This document shows positions 46,882 to 55,818 of a stretch of 64,000 nt of DNA, piece after piece. The position numbers and the translations under genes are program-made. Each line of letters begins with the position of its first letter. Position 1 is the stretch's first letter. The stretch is taken from contig NZ_CP095462.1 of NCBI RefSeq assembly GCF_023022965.1, forward strand, positions 3,576,001 to 3,640,000. Reading direction: 5' to 3'. The notes beneath the pieces were generated by a model. The model was given only the letters and a program-made list of their open reading frames with translations, was not told the origin of the DNA and did no database searches. The DNA is from Ectobacillus sp. JY-23 (GTDB lineage Bacteria > Bacillota > Bacilli > Bacillales > Bacillaceae_G).

Positions 46882-46918
46882 AATGTCTCCCTCGTTTCAT
46901 CGTGATTTTATCAATCTG

Positions 46919-46953
46919 TAGTAAGGGCCCAAACCAGGCCCTTACTCTTTTTC
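46919..46953. terminator. stem-loop terminator
   Basis: AGTAAGGGCC / GGCCCTTACT, a perfect 10-bp stem, with CTTTTTC on the plus side, right at the stop of the minus-strand lipase gene. Confidence 0.65.
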
Positions 46954-48056
46954 TAACGTGCGGTTACCTCAAACTTATCATCAGAAGGACTTGCGGTATA
47001 TTGCCCTGCATTTTGATACCATCGGTTACTGGAGTTCATCATCGTTTGGATGCGCGTCGTGGATGTAGCTGCCGAAGGTCCATAAAGTCCCGTGGCTGCG
47101 CCGCTTTTCGTTTCAGCAGGGGCCGCAAATCCCATGGAGTAGAAGTACCAGTCTCTTGCCGCACCGTGCTTACCAGCTTGGTCGAGAGATGAAATATACC
47201 ATGGCTTCAGCTCGGCGAACGCGGTAAGTAGGCTCATGCCGTTGTTGCTGTCACCGATGCCAAGGTCAGTGATGCCGCTCGATTTGTATTGCTCAACTAC
47301 TACACCTTTTGTTTTTAGGTGGGTTACATATTCCCGGCACAGCTCGCCGGTCCATTTGCCGCCTATATAGCTTTTCGCATCCTTCGACCAGAACGGATCA
47401 AGCATCGCGACGCGTTTCGGTCTTAGGTTGGCCGGAACGGTTCCGGCATCGACTTGGTCGCTAATTAACTTGGCGCTGTTTGTGACCATTTGACTGCCAA
47501 GTGAATGTCCCGCCAAGCGGACCTCGCTGCCGCTAAAGCCCTGCATTGCTTGTTTATACGTATTCACAAATAATTGCGCCGCTGACACAGTCGGTGCGCC
47601 GCTTGTGCTGTATGTACCGTCTTTTTTGCGCCAGCGCATCCCCTGCGGTCCGGTCGCTGTCCAAATTTTTGCCTCGGCATCCTTTACCTCGGCTTCATCA
47701 GCGAGCTGATTCCAATAGAAAATACCGATATTCCAGCCCTTAGATACCCAATAGTCGACCGTATTAACGTCCGGACCATTTACCAGATCATTTCGCTTTG
47801 GATTAAAGGTTTCCCGGTGTAAAGACAGCGTGCTGTCTTTTTGCCAGCCGTGTATGTAGATGACAGTCGGCTTGGTTGGGGTAAAGTAGTTATTGGCCTG
47901 CCCGGCGACAAACTTTTGCGAAATATTGCCAGAGCCGAACCAATAGATGCCAGTATCCAGTGTTTGCCCATCATAGGCAGCGGCGGCAGAAGGAACAAAT
48001 GGAACAATCACAAACAACAATAGGAAACTCATAACAAGATGGCGCGCTTTTTTCAA
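46953..48056 (-). CDS. secreted alpha/beta hydrolase (lipase-like)
   Basis: A 367-residue exported protein: signal peptide KKARHLVMSFLLLFVIVPFV with cleavage after SAAAA. The mature part has PTVIYIHGWQKDS (oxyanion strand H-G), NIGIFYWNQLADE, VRLAGHSLGSQMVTNSAKLI (Ser nucleophile in G-H-S-L-G) and VAMLDPFWSKD (acid). Related Bacillus secreted hydrolases are annotated as lipases or triacylglycerol-lipase-like; substrate unproven. GGAGGG lies before the ATG. Confidence 0.85.
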   Translation of the reverse strand: MKKARHLVMSFLLLFVIVPFVPSAAAAYDGQTLDTGIYWFGSGNISQKFVAGQANNYFTPTKPTVIYIHGWQKDSTLSLHRETFNPKRNDLVNGPDVNTVDYWVSKGWNIGIFYWNQLADEAEVKDAEAKIWTATGPQGMRWRKKDGTYSTSGAPTVSAAQLFVNTYKQAMQGFSGSEVRLAGHSLGSQMVTNSAKLISDQVDAGTVPANLRPKRVAMLDPFWSKDAKSYIGGKWTGELCREYVTHLKTKGVVVEQYKSSGITDLGIGDSNNGMSLLTAFAELKPWYISSLDQAGKHGAARDWYFYSMGFAAPAETKSGAATGLYGPSAATSTTRIQTMMNSSNRWYQNAGQYTASPSDDKFEVTAR

Positions 48057-48178
48057 GTAATCAACCCTCCATATGCAATGTGTGCTACACTATTTACTAT
48101 GACTGTAAAGTTGGAATATTCGGTATTTAAAGAAATGTAAATGAGCTGTAATGTCTGTAAGAAAAGGGAGGGATTCAC

Positions 48179-48844
48179 ATGGAGAAACTAATAAAACAAA
48201 TTATGAGCTGGCTTTCTACAACGAATGAACGCATTATCATCGGCATCTCTGGCCACGGCGCTGCGGGGAAAACAACCTTTGCCGCCAAGCTGCTTCAGCA
48301 GCTTGGACGAGAGAATGTCAACTACATCAATACCGACCCCTATATCGTAAGCTCGGACATTCGCAAGCGAGCGATGATCGACTATATCTATGAAGGAAAC
48401 CCGCATCGTGATAAAATGACGGCCTGTCATCCGGGTGCACATCATGTGCCTTCGTTAGGACGAGATGTTCAGATGGTGCGGGACGGCTTAGATTGGATGA
48501 CGATTGATACGCATTACCTGCCAAGTCAGCTCATTTCTGCCAAGAAGCGAATTACGATTGTGGAAGGCATGAGCATGGCATTTCTTACTCCAGCTTTGTT
48601 TGACCTGAAAATTTATTTCTACACAGACGGCGACACAGAGCTGATGAGACGATTGAAGCGGGACGTGACGGAGCGAGGCAGCGATATGGCATACTTACAA
48701 CGATCACACCAGGAGCGCCGCATACAATATGAGGTGTTTATGCATTCCTACAGCGAAGTGTTTGATGTGGTTGTGAAAACGGTTGGCGACACGATATACA
48801 TAGAAAAAGATATCTTTTTTACTCGTGGCAGTGATGAAATATGA
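48179..48844 (+). CDS. uridine-kinase-like P-loop kinase
   Basis: A 221-residue kinase of the uridine kinase/phosphoribulokinase type. RIIIGISGHGAAGKTTFAAK is the P-loop, VNYINTDPYIVS supplies the catalytic D-x-(D/T) base region, and RITIVEGMSMAFLTPALFDL is the Walker-B-like E-G strand. FYTDGDTELMRRLKRDVTER is the lid arginine segment. It probably phosphorylates a nucleoside or similar small molecule. GGGAGGG precedes the ATG. The stop overlaps the ribosome binding site of the Nudix gene, so they form an operon. Confidence 0.85.
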   Translation: MEKLIKQIMSWLSTTNERIIIGISGHGAAGKTTFAAKLLQQLGRENVNYINTDPYIVSSDIRKRAMIDYIYEGNPHRDKMTACHPGAHHVPSLGRDVQMVRDGLDWMTIDTHYLPSQLISAKKRITIVEGMSMAFLTPALFDLKIYFYTDGDTELMRRLKRDVTERGSDMAYLQRSHQERRIQYEVFMHSYSEVFDVVVKTVGDTIYIEKDIFFTRGSDEI

Positions 48845-48860
48845 TAAGGAGAAAGATATA

Positions 48861-49352
48861 TTGAAAGATCCTATAAAAAATTTTCATCGTGCCTTTGGGG
48901 TATATGGTATATGTCTGGAGGACGACAAAATGGTAGTTATACATAAAAATGGTGGGCCTTATATTCATCTTTATGATTTGCCAGGTGGTAGTCTAGAGGA
49001 ATATGAGAGTTTGTCGGATGCGGTAAAAAGAGAGTTTCTTGAAGAAACGGGCCTCGAGATAGAAATCGTAAAGAAATTAGGTGTTGTTGATTTTATGCTA
49101 TCATCTGATTGGAGAGGTTCTACGCAGGTACATCATATCTGTGTGTACTTTTTAGTTAAGAAGGTGGGCGGTCAACTAACAATTCCAAACCAATTTGAAG
49201 GGCAAGACTCCTTGGGTGCATTATGGGTGACAGAGCATGAGGTATCTATGGAAAACGCGTCACCCTTGGTGCTACAAGCATTTGAATGGGTAAAAAAAGG
49301 GGAACTTCATGCAGATGTAGAACTGTTTGAGGATTGGAAGGTAAACAGGTAA
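48861..49352 (+). CDS. Nudix hydrolase
   Basis: A 163-residue Nudix protein. The Nudix box is GGSLEEYESLSDAVKREFLE followed by ETGLEI, fitting G-x5-E-x7-R-E-x-x-E-E-x-G. AFGVYGICLEDDKMVVIHKN precedes it. I favour the TTG at 48861: TAAGGAG lies right after the kinase stop and 10 bases before it. An upstream GTG at 48825 has no site. It hydrolyses a nucleoside-diphosphate-linked substrate. Co-transcribed with the kinase. Confidence 0.85.
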   Translation: MKDPIKNFHRAFGVYGICLEDDKMVVIHKNGGPYIHLYDLPGGSLEEYESLSDAVKREFLEETGLEIEIVKKLGVVDFMLSSDWRGSTQVHHICVYFLVKKVGGQLTIPNQFEGQDSLGALWVTEHEVSMENASPLVLQAFEWVKKGELHADVELFEDWKVNR

Positions 49353-49440
49353 GGGCAGACTCTCGATTCGAGTAGGGAGATGCACTATATCAAAGCTGTT
49401 AGCTTTGTGTTTAACTTAAAACAGTGAGGAGGTTGGTTGT

Positions 49441-49938
49441 ATGCAAGCTGTAACCAACGTGTTTTTAGAACAACTAGACATGCATTGCCATAAGAATGAT
49501 TGGTTTGCCTCCATAGATCAGGCGCTTGATGGTGTCAGCGCAGCTGAGGCAGCATGGACAAGCTCAGGAATTAGTAATTCCATTTGGCAAATTGTCAACC
49601 ACTTGATATTTTGGAATGAAGATGTAATTCACCGAATCAAGGGCACGGAGAATCCGCATCAGGCAGCAGACAATGAAGAAACCTTTGGAAATCCAGGGAG
49701 TCCAGAAGACGAAATTGGTTGGAATCGGACAGTAGAGCGCCTTAAGGAAGTTATGCATACATTAAAAACGGTCATTGCGAACCTTGACGATGAAAAGTTA
49801 AAAATGCCGTATGCAGCTAACAGGTACTCGATTGAGCGTTTACTTAGCCATATCATGATGCACGATACGTATCATCTCGGCCAAATTGTTCTGCTCCGAA
49901 AGCTGCAGTCCTCTTGGGGCGGCATTGATTGGTCCTAA
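49441..49938 (+). CDS. DinB family protein
   Basis: A 165-residue four-helix bundle of the DinB/YfiT superfamily. Likely metal-binding His residues are in WQIVNHLIFWNEDVIHRIKG and SHIMMHDTYHLGQIVLLRKL; the H-D-T-Y-H-x-G-Q-I signature is diagnostic. Members are metal-dependent and include bacillithiol or mycothiol S-transferases. AGTGAGGAGG precedes the ATG. Confidence 0.88.
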   Translation: MQAVTNVFLEQLDMHCHKNDWFASIDQALDGVSAAEAAWTSSGISNSIWQIVNHLIFWNEDVIHRIKGTENPHQAADNEETFGNPGSPEDEIGWNRTVERLKEVMHTLKTVIANLDDEKLKMPYAANRYSIERLLSHIMMHDTYHLGQIVLLRKLQSSWGGIDWS

Positions 49939-50129
49939 AAAGCATTAACATTGTGCAGAGCGTTTCATTTTCTATGATGAAACGGGTGGAGTGTATGATG
50001 CAAATAAACGAGAACATATTTACAAAGCAATTTTTTGTATATTTTATTGTGGAACAGTCAAGCGCTTTTCTTATATAGGAAGGCGTCTTGTTTTATTGAC
50101 AACATATTTAGGGATTGAGCGTAAACGAG

Positions 50130-50972
50130 CTATTTAAAAACCTTTTTTACAATCCATGTCATACTCATAACCAATAGAACAGCTAAAGAAGTAAATACTG
50201 TAAGCTGGAAAGCCGATAAAGAGAAGGCTTCGGCTATTTTAGTAGAATAAGCTAAAGAGAAGCTTGTGATTGCTTTTGAGAGTATGGCGATTAAAAGGAA
50301 TCTTCTCACCTTTACACCACTAATACCTGCGCCAGCACAGATGACCTCATCAGGTAGAATAGGAATAACAAATAGAACGATCAGTATGAGCACTTCGTTT
50401 TTTTCCAAGAACTGATGATACTGCTGCAATTGCTTTTCATTCACTAGCCTTTTTACCAATTTCATACCGCCTATGCGTGATATGAAAAACATCGTCACAA
50501 TTCCTGCAACAGATCCCAAAAAGCCTAAGAAAAAAGCAGTGAATGACCCTAAGACTGTGCTTCCGGCAACGACGGTTACCGCCTCAGGTAATGGCAATAT
50601 AAGGGGCTGAGCAAAACAAATGGCGAAATACATAAGTTTTGCGAATGACATATGTTCTCTAAAAATGGTTTCCAATCCTTTAGCATCCGTTATGACAATA
50701 AAGCTGCTAATTAAATAGGTAAGAAAAACAGCAATCACTGCTACAAAGAAGTAAATAGAGATAATTCTAAACAGGTTATATAAAGCATTTTGTTTAAGAA
50801 TAAAAGCTATGAGAGCAAAGAGTGATATGCCACTTACAAAAATAATACCTATCATTTTATACACCGGCAGCAGTGTGGGTAACCATTTAACTAAAATAAT
50901 GAGTGGAATCACCAAAAAGAATATCTGTGCAAATAATGTGTAAAAGAAACTGAAGTGATTTCTTAGCTGCAT
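50130..50972 (-). CDS. TVP38/TMEM64 (VTT-domain) membrane protein
   Basis: A 280-residue multipass protein. The VTT/SNARE-associated domain is visible: QPLILPLPEAVTVVAGSTVL, GFLGSVAGIVTMFFISRIGG and FVIPILPDEVICAGAGISGV (the re-entrant P-x-x-P/G-rich segment), then LLIAILSKAITSFSLAYS. Related DedA/TVP38 proteins are undecaprenyl-phosphate or lipid scramblases. Two extra N-terminal helices precede the domain. The flanking gap 50973-51217 has no gene. Confidence 0.82.
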   Translation of the reverse strand: MQLRNHFSFFYTLFAQIFFLVIPLIILVKWLPTLLPVYKMIGIIFVSGISLFALIAFILKQNALYNLFRIISIYFFVAVIAVFLTYLISSFIVITDAKGLETIFREHMSFAKLMYFAICFAQPLILPLPEAVTVVAGSTVLGSFTAFFLGFLGSVAGIVTMFFISRIGGMKLVKRLVNEKQLQQYHQFLEKNEVLILIVLFVIPILPDEVICAGAGISGVKVRRFLLIAILSKAITSFSLAYSTKIAEAFSLSAFQLTVFTSLAVLLVMSMTWIVKKVFK

Positions 50973-51217
50973 ATTTTTTCTCCCCGTATTTCAATTCTAA
51001 GTAGCGCTAGCTTTGTAGTTTTTCCATTCATAGGGTTCAACTGCCTTCACGCTGCTATACACATTATGAAAAATAATTCTTAAAAATAGCTCTGGTATTT
51101 TCTTAACAATCCTTAATTTTTTACATAAAAACCTGTAAAGAGATCCTGATGGCAAAATGCGCATTTCATACGCTAATGCATGCTGCGACAGATAAAAGTC
51201 ACGTGATATAAACAGGA

Positions 51218-51248
51218 AAAGACCGCAAAGCTAAGTGCTTTGCGGCTT
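51218..51248 (-). terminator. terminator of the ltrA-like gene
   Basis: CCGCAAAGC-TAAGT-GCTTTGCGG perfect stem, followed on the minus strand by TCTTTTCC. Confidence 0.82.
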
Positions 51249-51251
51249 ATT

Positions 51252-52343
51252 TTAGGTTGTTGTCACCTTCGCATACAGCATAAAAAACACCACCAACTCA
51301 GCTAGTACTCCAATATAAGGAACGACGATGAGTATGTTTAGTGCGAACAGCGCGATAAGCAGTCCCAAAAAGCCGCCGAGATGATATAGAGTTAGGCGGT
51401 GCTCCTTTCGTCTGTAGTAATGAAATACAACGGTTGTTGCTAGAAAGTACATCAGGACAGAGCCAAAAACAAAGCATACCGCGAATACGTAGTGAACCTC
51501 CTGTAAAAACATGAGCTTAATGGAGGCGGCAATCATGCTGAGGGACATGAGAATAAAGAGATGTCCGTAGATGATGCTTTGTCCGGCTCGCCGCAGGGTT
51601 TTGTTTACCTTCTTTTCGACATTATCAAAGTACTGCCACCACATGGCGATAATCAGCAGAAAGGAGCTTATGGAAAATAGGATAGAGCGCCAGTCTCCTT
51701 TTTGCGGCTCTAGGACAGACAGAATGCTGACGACCGATTCGCCGAATAGAATGAGTGTTAAGAGGGCGAACCGCTCCAAGAGATGACCGGTATGTGTTGG
51801 CACTTTCTTTAAGTGCTTACGACCCAGCATAGGAATGATAATGTCGATTAGAATTCCGGCATACAGCACGACATAGCGAATCCAAGGGGCACAAAACAAA
51901 GATAGCAACGAGATGATGATGCCAATCCAGAAGTAGGTTCCTAAAAAGACAGCCACTTCTCGTCTGTCGCCTGTTTCTGTGCGGCTTGCCACCAGGTATT
52001 GTACCGCAGTCATTACGCGTAAACCGATATAGCCGATGAGAAAGGGTACATAATAGCTGTCAAAATTGACGGATAGACTGGCAGTCATCACAAGCACAAA
52101 CAGCATTTGAATCATCATGAACAATCTATGATGCACAAGATCCTGGCCGAAGCGGTTGGTAAACATCGTTTGACCAGTCCAGGCCCACCAAATGGGGATG
52201 AACATGAGCACAAATTTAAAGAGGTGCTCAAACGGGACCTGCGCCGCCTTAACGTGCAGCAATACATGAGTGACAGTAGCAACGGCTGCCACAAACAATA
52301 AATCATAAAACAGCTCAAGCCAGGTGACTTTTTTCTCTTCCAT
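51252..52343 (-). CDS. LtrA family membrane protein
   Basis: A 363-residue protein with about ten membrane helices. The N-terminus VTWLELFYDLLFVAAVATVT with H at position 26 is the LtrA signature, followed by IPIWWAWTGQTMFTNRF and LLERFALLTLILFGESVVSI (family motif E-x-F-x-x-L-x-x-L-x-x-G-E). LtrA was named for low-temperature growth in Listeria; the molecular role is unknown. It is divergent from the FMN reductase, with two palindromic operators between them. Confidence 0.88.
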   Translation of the reverse strand: MEEKKVTWLELFYDLLFVAAVATVTHVLLHVKAAQVPFEHLFKFVLMFIPIWWAWTGQTMFTNRFGQDLVHHRLFMMIQMLFVLVMTASLSVNFDSYYVPFLIGYIGLRVMTAVQYLVASRTETGDRREVAVFLGTYFWIGIIISLLSLFCAPWIRYVVLYAGILIDIIIPMLGRKHLKKVPTHTGHLLERFALLTLILFGESVVSILSVLEPQKGDWRSILFSISSFLLIIAMWWQYFDNVEKKVNKTLRRAGQSIIYGHLFILMSLSMIAASIKLMFLQEVHYVFAVCFVFGSVLMYFLATTVVFHYYRRKEHRLTLYHLGGFLGLLIALFALNILIVVPYIGVLAELVVFFMLYAKVTTT

Positions 52344-52360
52344 GAACGTCGTCCTTTCTG

Positions 52361-52418
52361 TTGACAGATTTTCAGTTTATCTATAAACTAAAAGCATAAA
52401 TCAGTTTATTTATAAACT
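52361..52418. promoter_or_regulatory. divergent promoter region with two MarR-type operators
   Basis: AGTTTATCTATAAACT at 52374-52389 and AGTTTATTTATAAACT at 52403-52418 are perfect 7+2+7 palindromes between ltrA-like and FMN reductase genes. TTGACA at 52361 with TATAAA inside the first palindrome forms a promoter that a bound repressor would cover. The same palindrome lies before the marR gene. Confidence 0.75.
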
Positions 52419-52531
52419 GATTGTAGCAGAAGAAGCATTCATCGTAAATCCTTAGTTGCATGTGAAGGAAAGTCGTATGTGCGTGACCAGTTGAATAGCA
52501 TATAAAGAGTATAAAGCGAGGGGGAGCGGTT

Positions 52532-53086
52532 ATGACCAAGCATATGGGTGTAATTTGTGGCAGTTTACGAAAAAACTCGTATAATCGTACGATTGGAGAA
52601 GCTGTAATCGAAATGGATGATTCCGCTGCGTTCCATTGGATTGAAATACAGGACTTGCCGCTTTTCAATGAAGATTTGGAAGCTGATTTGCCGGAGGCGG
52701 TCACTGCCTTCACAAACGCACTGCGAGCGGTGGACGGTGTTATCATACTCACGCCGGAATACAATTCAGGCATGCCAGGAGCACTAAAAAATGCGCTGGA
52801 CTGGGCATCGCGGCCGCCAAGAGCATCGGTGATGAACCAAAAGCCAGTTGGCATCATCGGCGCCACGCCGGGCGGATTCGGGACAGCCTTTGCGCAAATG
52901 CAGCTTCGACAAGTGCTTGAAGCGATGCAGGCTCGTGTGTTTCCGTTGCAAAAGGTGTACATCTCACAGGTGCATGAGAAGGTGGATATACACGAAAGAG
53001 AACTAAAGGATGAAAAAACAAAGCAATACCTCCAGCAGTACGTGAAGAGCTTTGCGAATTGGCTGGATACAATCACAACAAAATAA
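52532..53086 (+). CDS. NADPH-dependent FMN reductase / azoreductase-like
   Basis: A 184-residue flavodoxin-fold reductase. GVICGSLRKNSYNRTIGEAV is the FMN phosphate-binding G-S-x-R-x-x-S-x-N loop, ILTPEYNSGMPGALKNALDW the P-E-Y-N-x-x-x-P-x-x-L-K-N-x-(I/L)-D-W motif, and GIIGATPGGFGTAFAQMQLR the glycine-rich strand. It reduces quinones, azo dyes or similar electrophiles. GGGGGAGCGG precedes the ATG. Two palindromes shared with the marR-dioxygenase operon place it in the same regulon. Confidence 0.88.
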   Translation: MTKHMGVICGSLRKNSYNRTIGEAVIEMDDSAAFHWIEIQDLPLFNEDLEADLPEAVTAFTNALRAVDGVIILTPEYNSGMPGALKNALDWASRPPRASVMNQKPVGIIGATPGGFGTAFAQMQLRQVLEAMQARVFPLQKVYISQVHEKVDIHERELKDEKTKQYLQQYVKSFANWLDTITTK

Positions 53087-53140
53087 ACGTTGTTTATATG
53101 GTTGTGTTAAAGCCCAATGCTAATCATTGCACGTATTGAT

Positions 53141-53191
53141 TGAAAGGGGGAGACGCCCGCGGAAAGCGCCCCCCTTAACAGAAATCAACAA
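53141..53191. repeat. remnant of a Bacillus intergenic repeat
   Basis: GGGGGAGACGCCCGCGGAAA and GCGCCCCCC form a G+C-rich imperfect hairpin followed by GAAATCAACA. The block CCGCGGAAAGCG ... GAAATCAAC recalls a repeat seen between genes in many Bacillaceae (from memory, not searched). Confidence 0.45.
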
Positions 53192-53251
53192 CCAGCTTTA
53201 AAAGAGCTATTTATATAGAATAAACCTGTTGGTATATGTCGATGTTGTCAT

Positions 53252-53280
53252 TTGACACCCTATCAGTTTATCTATAAACT
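53252..53280 (+). promoter_or_regulatory. promoter and operator of the marR-dioxygenase operon
   Basis: TTGACA at 53252, and AGTTTATCTATAAACT at 53265-53280, whose TATAAA part sits 15 bases after the -35. The arrangement is the same as at 52361-52389, so the MarR protein probably represses itself and the reductase alike. Confidence 0.75.
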
Positions 53281-53311
53281 TTAGGTAACTATAACTGAAT
53301 TAGGTGATCGG

Positions 53312-53755
53312 ATGAAGCATAACCAAGAGGAGCCGCTGTTATCAAAGCAGGAAGAACGTTTAGGGCTGATGCTGTGGTTTCGTTTATCGAGACTGTACAA
53401 CCAAAGCATTCGGGAGTCAAATCAGCATCTTAAAGAATGGAATTTGACCGCTGCACAGTTTGATGTACTAGTGCAGGTTGGTTCTTCGAAACGCTTGTCT
53501 CAGCAGGAGCTGGCGGACAAATTATTTGTGACAAAAGGAAATATGACGCAGGTGCTAAGCAGGATGGAGGAGATGGGCCTCATTCGGCGCGAGCAGGAGT
53601 GGAAGACGAAGTATTTGTCTTTGACCGACAAGGGGCAGGCGCTGTTTGACAACGTAGTTCCTGTGCAGGAACAATTTCAGGCAGCGCAATTTTCTAAATT
53701 AGACCGAGAGGAAAGAAGACAGCTGCTTCATTTGCTTGGTAAGCTGCAAAAATAA
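53312..53755 (+). CDS. MarR family transcriptional regulator
   Basis: A 147-residue winged-helix regulator. WNLTAAQFDVLVQVGSSKRL, SQQELADKLFVTKGNMTQVL and SRMEEMGLIRREQEWKTKYL give the helix-turn-helix and wing. The C-terminal helix forms the dimer. It lies directly before a ring-cleaving dioxygenase gene and overlaps it by some bases before the true start. The layout matches MhqR-type repressors of catechol and quinone stress, although the palindrome here is not the MhqR box I recall. Confidence 0.88.
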   Translation: MKHNQEEPLLSKQEERLGLMLWFRLSRLYNQSIRESNQHLKEWNLTAAQFDVLVQVGSSKRLSQQELADKLFVTKGNMTQVLSRMEEMGLIRREQEWKTKYLSLTDKGQALFDNVVPVQEQFQAAQFSKLDREERRQLLHLLGKLQK

Positions 53756-53768
53756 GGAGGGCATTTGT

Positions 53769-54743
53769 ATGGAATTTAAGGGGATTCATCACGTATCAGC
53801 ATTAACCGCAAAGGCACCTGAGAACTTTGCGTTTTATACAAAGGTCATGGGACTGCGTTTGGTAAAGAAAACAGTAAATCAGGATGATCCATCGGTGTAT
53901 CATTTGTTTTACGGCGATGAAAAAGGAAATCCAGGTACGGAATTGACGTTTTTTGAAATTCCGATGCTTGGGCATATGTATGAGGGAACAAACAGTATTT
54001 CCGGTGTGTCGCTGCGTGTTCCAAGCGATGAAGCGCTTGTGTATTGGAAGAAGCGTTTTGCGGAGTTTGGTGTGACGCACGAAGAGATTAAAGAGCGAGC
54101 AGGACGCAAAACGCTGGCGTTTAAAGATTTTGAAGGACAACGTCTGCTGCTTGTGTCTGATGAAAACAATACAGGTGTACCAGGTGGTGTCGCTTGGGAA
54201 AAGAGTCCGGTGCCAGTGGAGTACGGTATTGTCGGTTTAGGACCGGTGATACTGACAGTGCGCGATGCGGCAGCGACTGCCGGCCTTCTTACAGAAGTGA
54301 TGGGCTTCCGTAAAAAAGGAGCCTATCCATCCTTCGCCGCAGGACAGCCTGATATTTTAGTATTTGAAACGGGTGAAGGTGGCACCGGTGCTGAGGTTCA
54401 TGTGGAGGAACGAAACGATCTGCCAGTGGAACGTCCGGGCCGCGGCAGCGTGCATCACGTCGCCTTCCGCGTGGCGGATGAAGAGGAGCTGCGCCAATGG
54501 ATTCAGCGCATTGGGGAAGCGAACTATCCGAACTCCGGGTTTGTAAATCGCTTTTACTTTTACTCCCTGTATTTTAAAGAGCCAAACGGCATTTTGTTTG
54601 AACTAGCAACGGACGGCCCAGGCTTTGACACAGATGAAGACATCCACTCTTTAGGGGAATCCCTTGCATTGCCGCCGTTTTTAGAGCCAAAGCGAGCGCA
54701 GATTGAGAGCTGGCTGAAGCCGCTAGATACGAAAATGGAATAG
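53769..54743 (+). CDS. ring-cleaving dioxygenase (VOC family, MhqO/MhqA-like)
   Basis: About 324 residues from the ATG at 53769, which has AAGGAGGGC upstream. Two VOC modules: GIHHVSALTAKAPENFAFYT then MGLRLVKKTVNQDDPSVYHL, and VILTVRDAAATAGLLTEVMG then GSVHHVAFRVADEEELRQWI. Metal ligands are probably the His in G-I-H-H and V-H-H-V and the Glu in PNGILFELATDGPGF. It opens aromatic rings of catechol/hydroquinone-type compounds. Second gene of the marR operon. Confidence 0.9.
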   Translation: MEFKGIHHVSALTAKAPENFAFYTKVMGLRLVKKTVNQDDPSVYHLFYGDEKGNPGTELTFFEIPMLGHMYEGTNSISGVSLRVPSDEALVYWKKRFAEFGVTHEEIKERAGRKTLAFKDFEGQRLLLVSDENNTGVPGGVAWEKSPVPVEYGIVGLGPVILTVRDAAATAGLLTEVMGFRKKGAYPSFAAGQPDILVFETGEGGTGAEVHVEERNDLPVERPGRGSVHHVAFRVADEEELRQWIQRIGEANYPNSGFVNRFYFYSLYFKEPNGILFELATDGPGFDTDEDIHSLGESLALPPFLEPKRAQIESWLKPLDTKME

Positions 54744-54763
54744 TTATTAGTAAGAGAAAAATC

Positions 54764-54813
54764 AAAAAGCCTGTAACAGCTTCGTGTTATCGAAGCTGTT
54801 ACAGGCTTTATCT
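54764..54813. terminator. strong bidirectional terminator
   Basis: AGCCTGTAACAGCTTCG / CGAAGCTGTTACAGGCT, a perfect 17-bp stem with A and T runs, between the dioxygenase gene and the DUF421 gene. Confidence 0.88.
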
Positions 54814-54850
54814 TGTTTCATGGTTAGGGAGAAGGCTTGAAAGCTGTTAT

Positions 54851-55546
54851 TTAAAACCGTGTCAGCCGCAGTCCTTTATTTCTCTCCCATTCTGCATACA
54901 TGACATCCTTATACTGCTTAATTCCTTTTTTGGCAAGCTGTTGTTTTAGCCATGCCTCACTGTGACCGGATTCTTGGAGATTATTAGGAATCAATTCGCC
55001 ATCGAGTATAAGTGCAATGGGCAGAAACACATCCTGATGCTTCAGATGGAGATCCTGCTTGGTAGCTGGACTGTATTCGTGCTTCGGAGCTACACTGATT
55101 TTTCCGTCCACCTCTAAAATGACATACTCAGCTTCATATATAGAAAAAAAACCTTGGAGCCGTAATAAGTGCTGGAGTTGATTTAAATCTAATTTATTTT
55201 TCTTTAACTCTTTATAAACAATTTCCCCTTTATTGATAAGCAGTGTTGGTTTTCCTTCCATAAGCTTACGAAGAGGGTATGATTTTAGCGTTACAAACTC
55301 GATGGTATAAATCAGCAACCCCCAGATAAAAATACTATACAATATTTCCCGCAATCCTGCGCTTTCTTCAAATACTGCATCTCCCACAATATTTCCTAGA
55401 ACGAGCGCTGTAATAAAGTCAAAGGGAGTAATTTGCGCGAATTGAATTTTTCCTAACACCTTCAGCATGATCAAAAGCGCAACAAATCCGCCGATTAACT
55501 CGATAGCCATATCTTTATACAAAGGAAATCCACCCTTTACCAGCAT
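54851..55546 (-). CDS. DUF421 (YetF/YrbG-like) membrane protein
   Basis: Up to 231 residues. Three N-terminal helices (MAIELIGGFVALLIMLKVLG, TALVLGNIVGDAVF, REILYSIFIWGLLIYTIEFV) are followed by the cytoplasmic DUF421 domain: LMEGKPTLLINKGEIVYKEL, LDLNQLQHLLRLQGFFSIYE and AEYVILEVDGKISVAPK. In B. subtilis related Yet/Yrb proteins are spore or envelope associated. The exact start is unclear: the ATG at 55546, a TTG near 55519 or an ATG near 55507 are all possible. Confidence 0.82.
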   Translation of the reverse strand: MLVKGGFPLYKDMAIELIGGFVALLIMLKVLGKIQFAQITPFDFITALVLGNIVGDAVFEESAGLREILYSIFIWGLLIYTIEFVTLKSYPLRKLMEGKPTLLINKGEIVYKELKKNKLDLNQLQHLLRLQGFFSIYEAEYVILEVDGKISVAPKHEYSPATKQDLHLKHQDVFLPIALILDGELIPNNLQESGHSEAWLKQQLAKKGIKQYKDVMYAEWERNKGLRLTRF

Positions 55547-55818
55547 TTTTGTAGTTCATCGTATCAAGCAATCATGTAATGAAACAATCTAGCTAATAGT
55601 TTCCAAACGAACAGTTTCTTTCCTTTCATAGTATTGACAAATGAGACGCTTCATTATGTAACAATCCTATGCTTTTCCGCTTGAACGAGGCGAGATAATA
55701 AGTGCCGCGCTTGTTACGTTGTATGAATGCGAGACACATAATAAAGCTGTTAAAAAGGAAAATCGCTCTGTTTAAAGAAATAATAATTGTTTGACAAACC
55801 AAACTAAGGGAGAATCAC

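Noticed and set aside
52381-53076. A 231-codon minus-strand frame opposite the FMN reductase
   Set aside because: It is antisense to a clearly conserved reductase and has Ser/Cys-rich composition typical of a shadow frame.
53312-54743. Naming the regulator and dioxygenase mhqR and mhqO/mhqA
   Set aside because: The neighbourhood resembles the Mhq system, but the palindrome here differs from the MhqR box I remember, so orthology is not shown.
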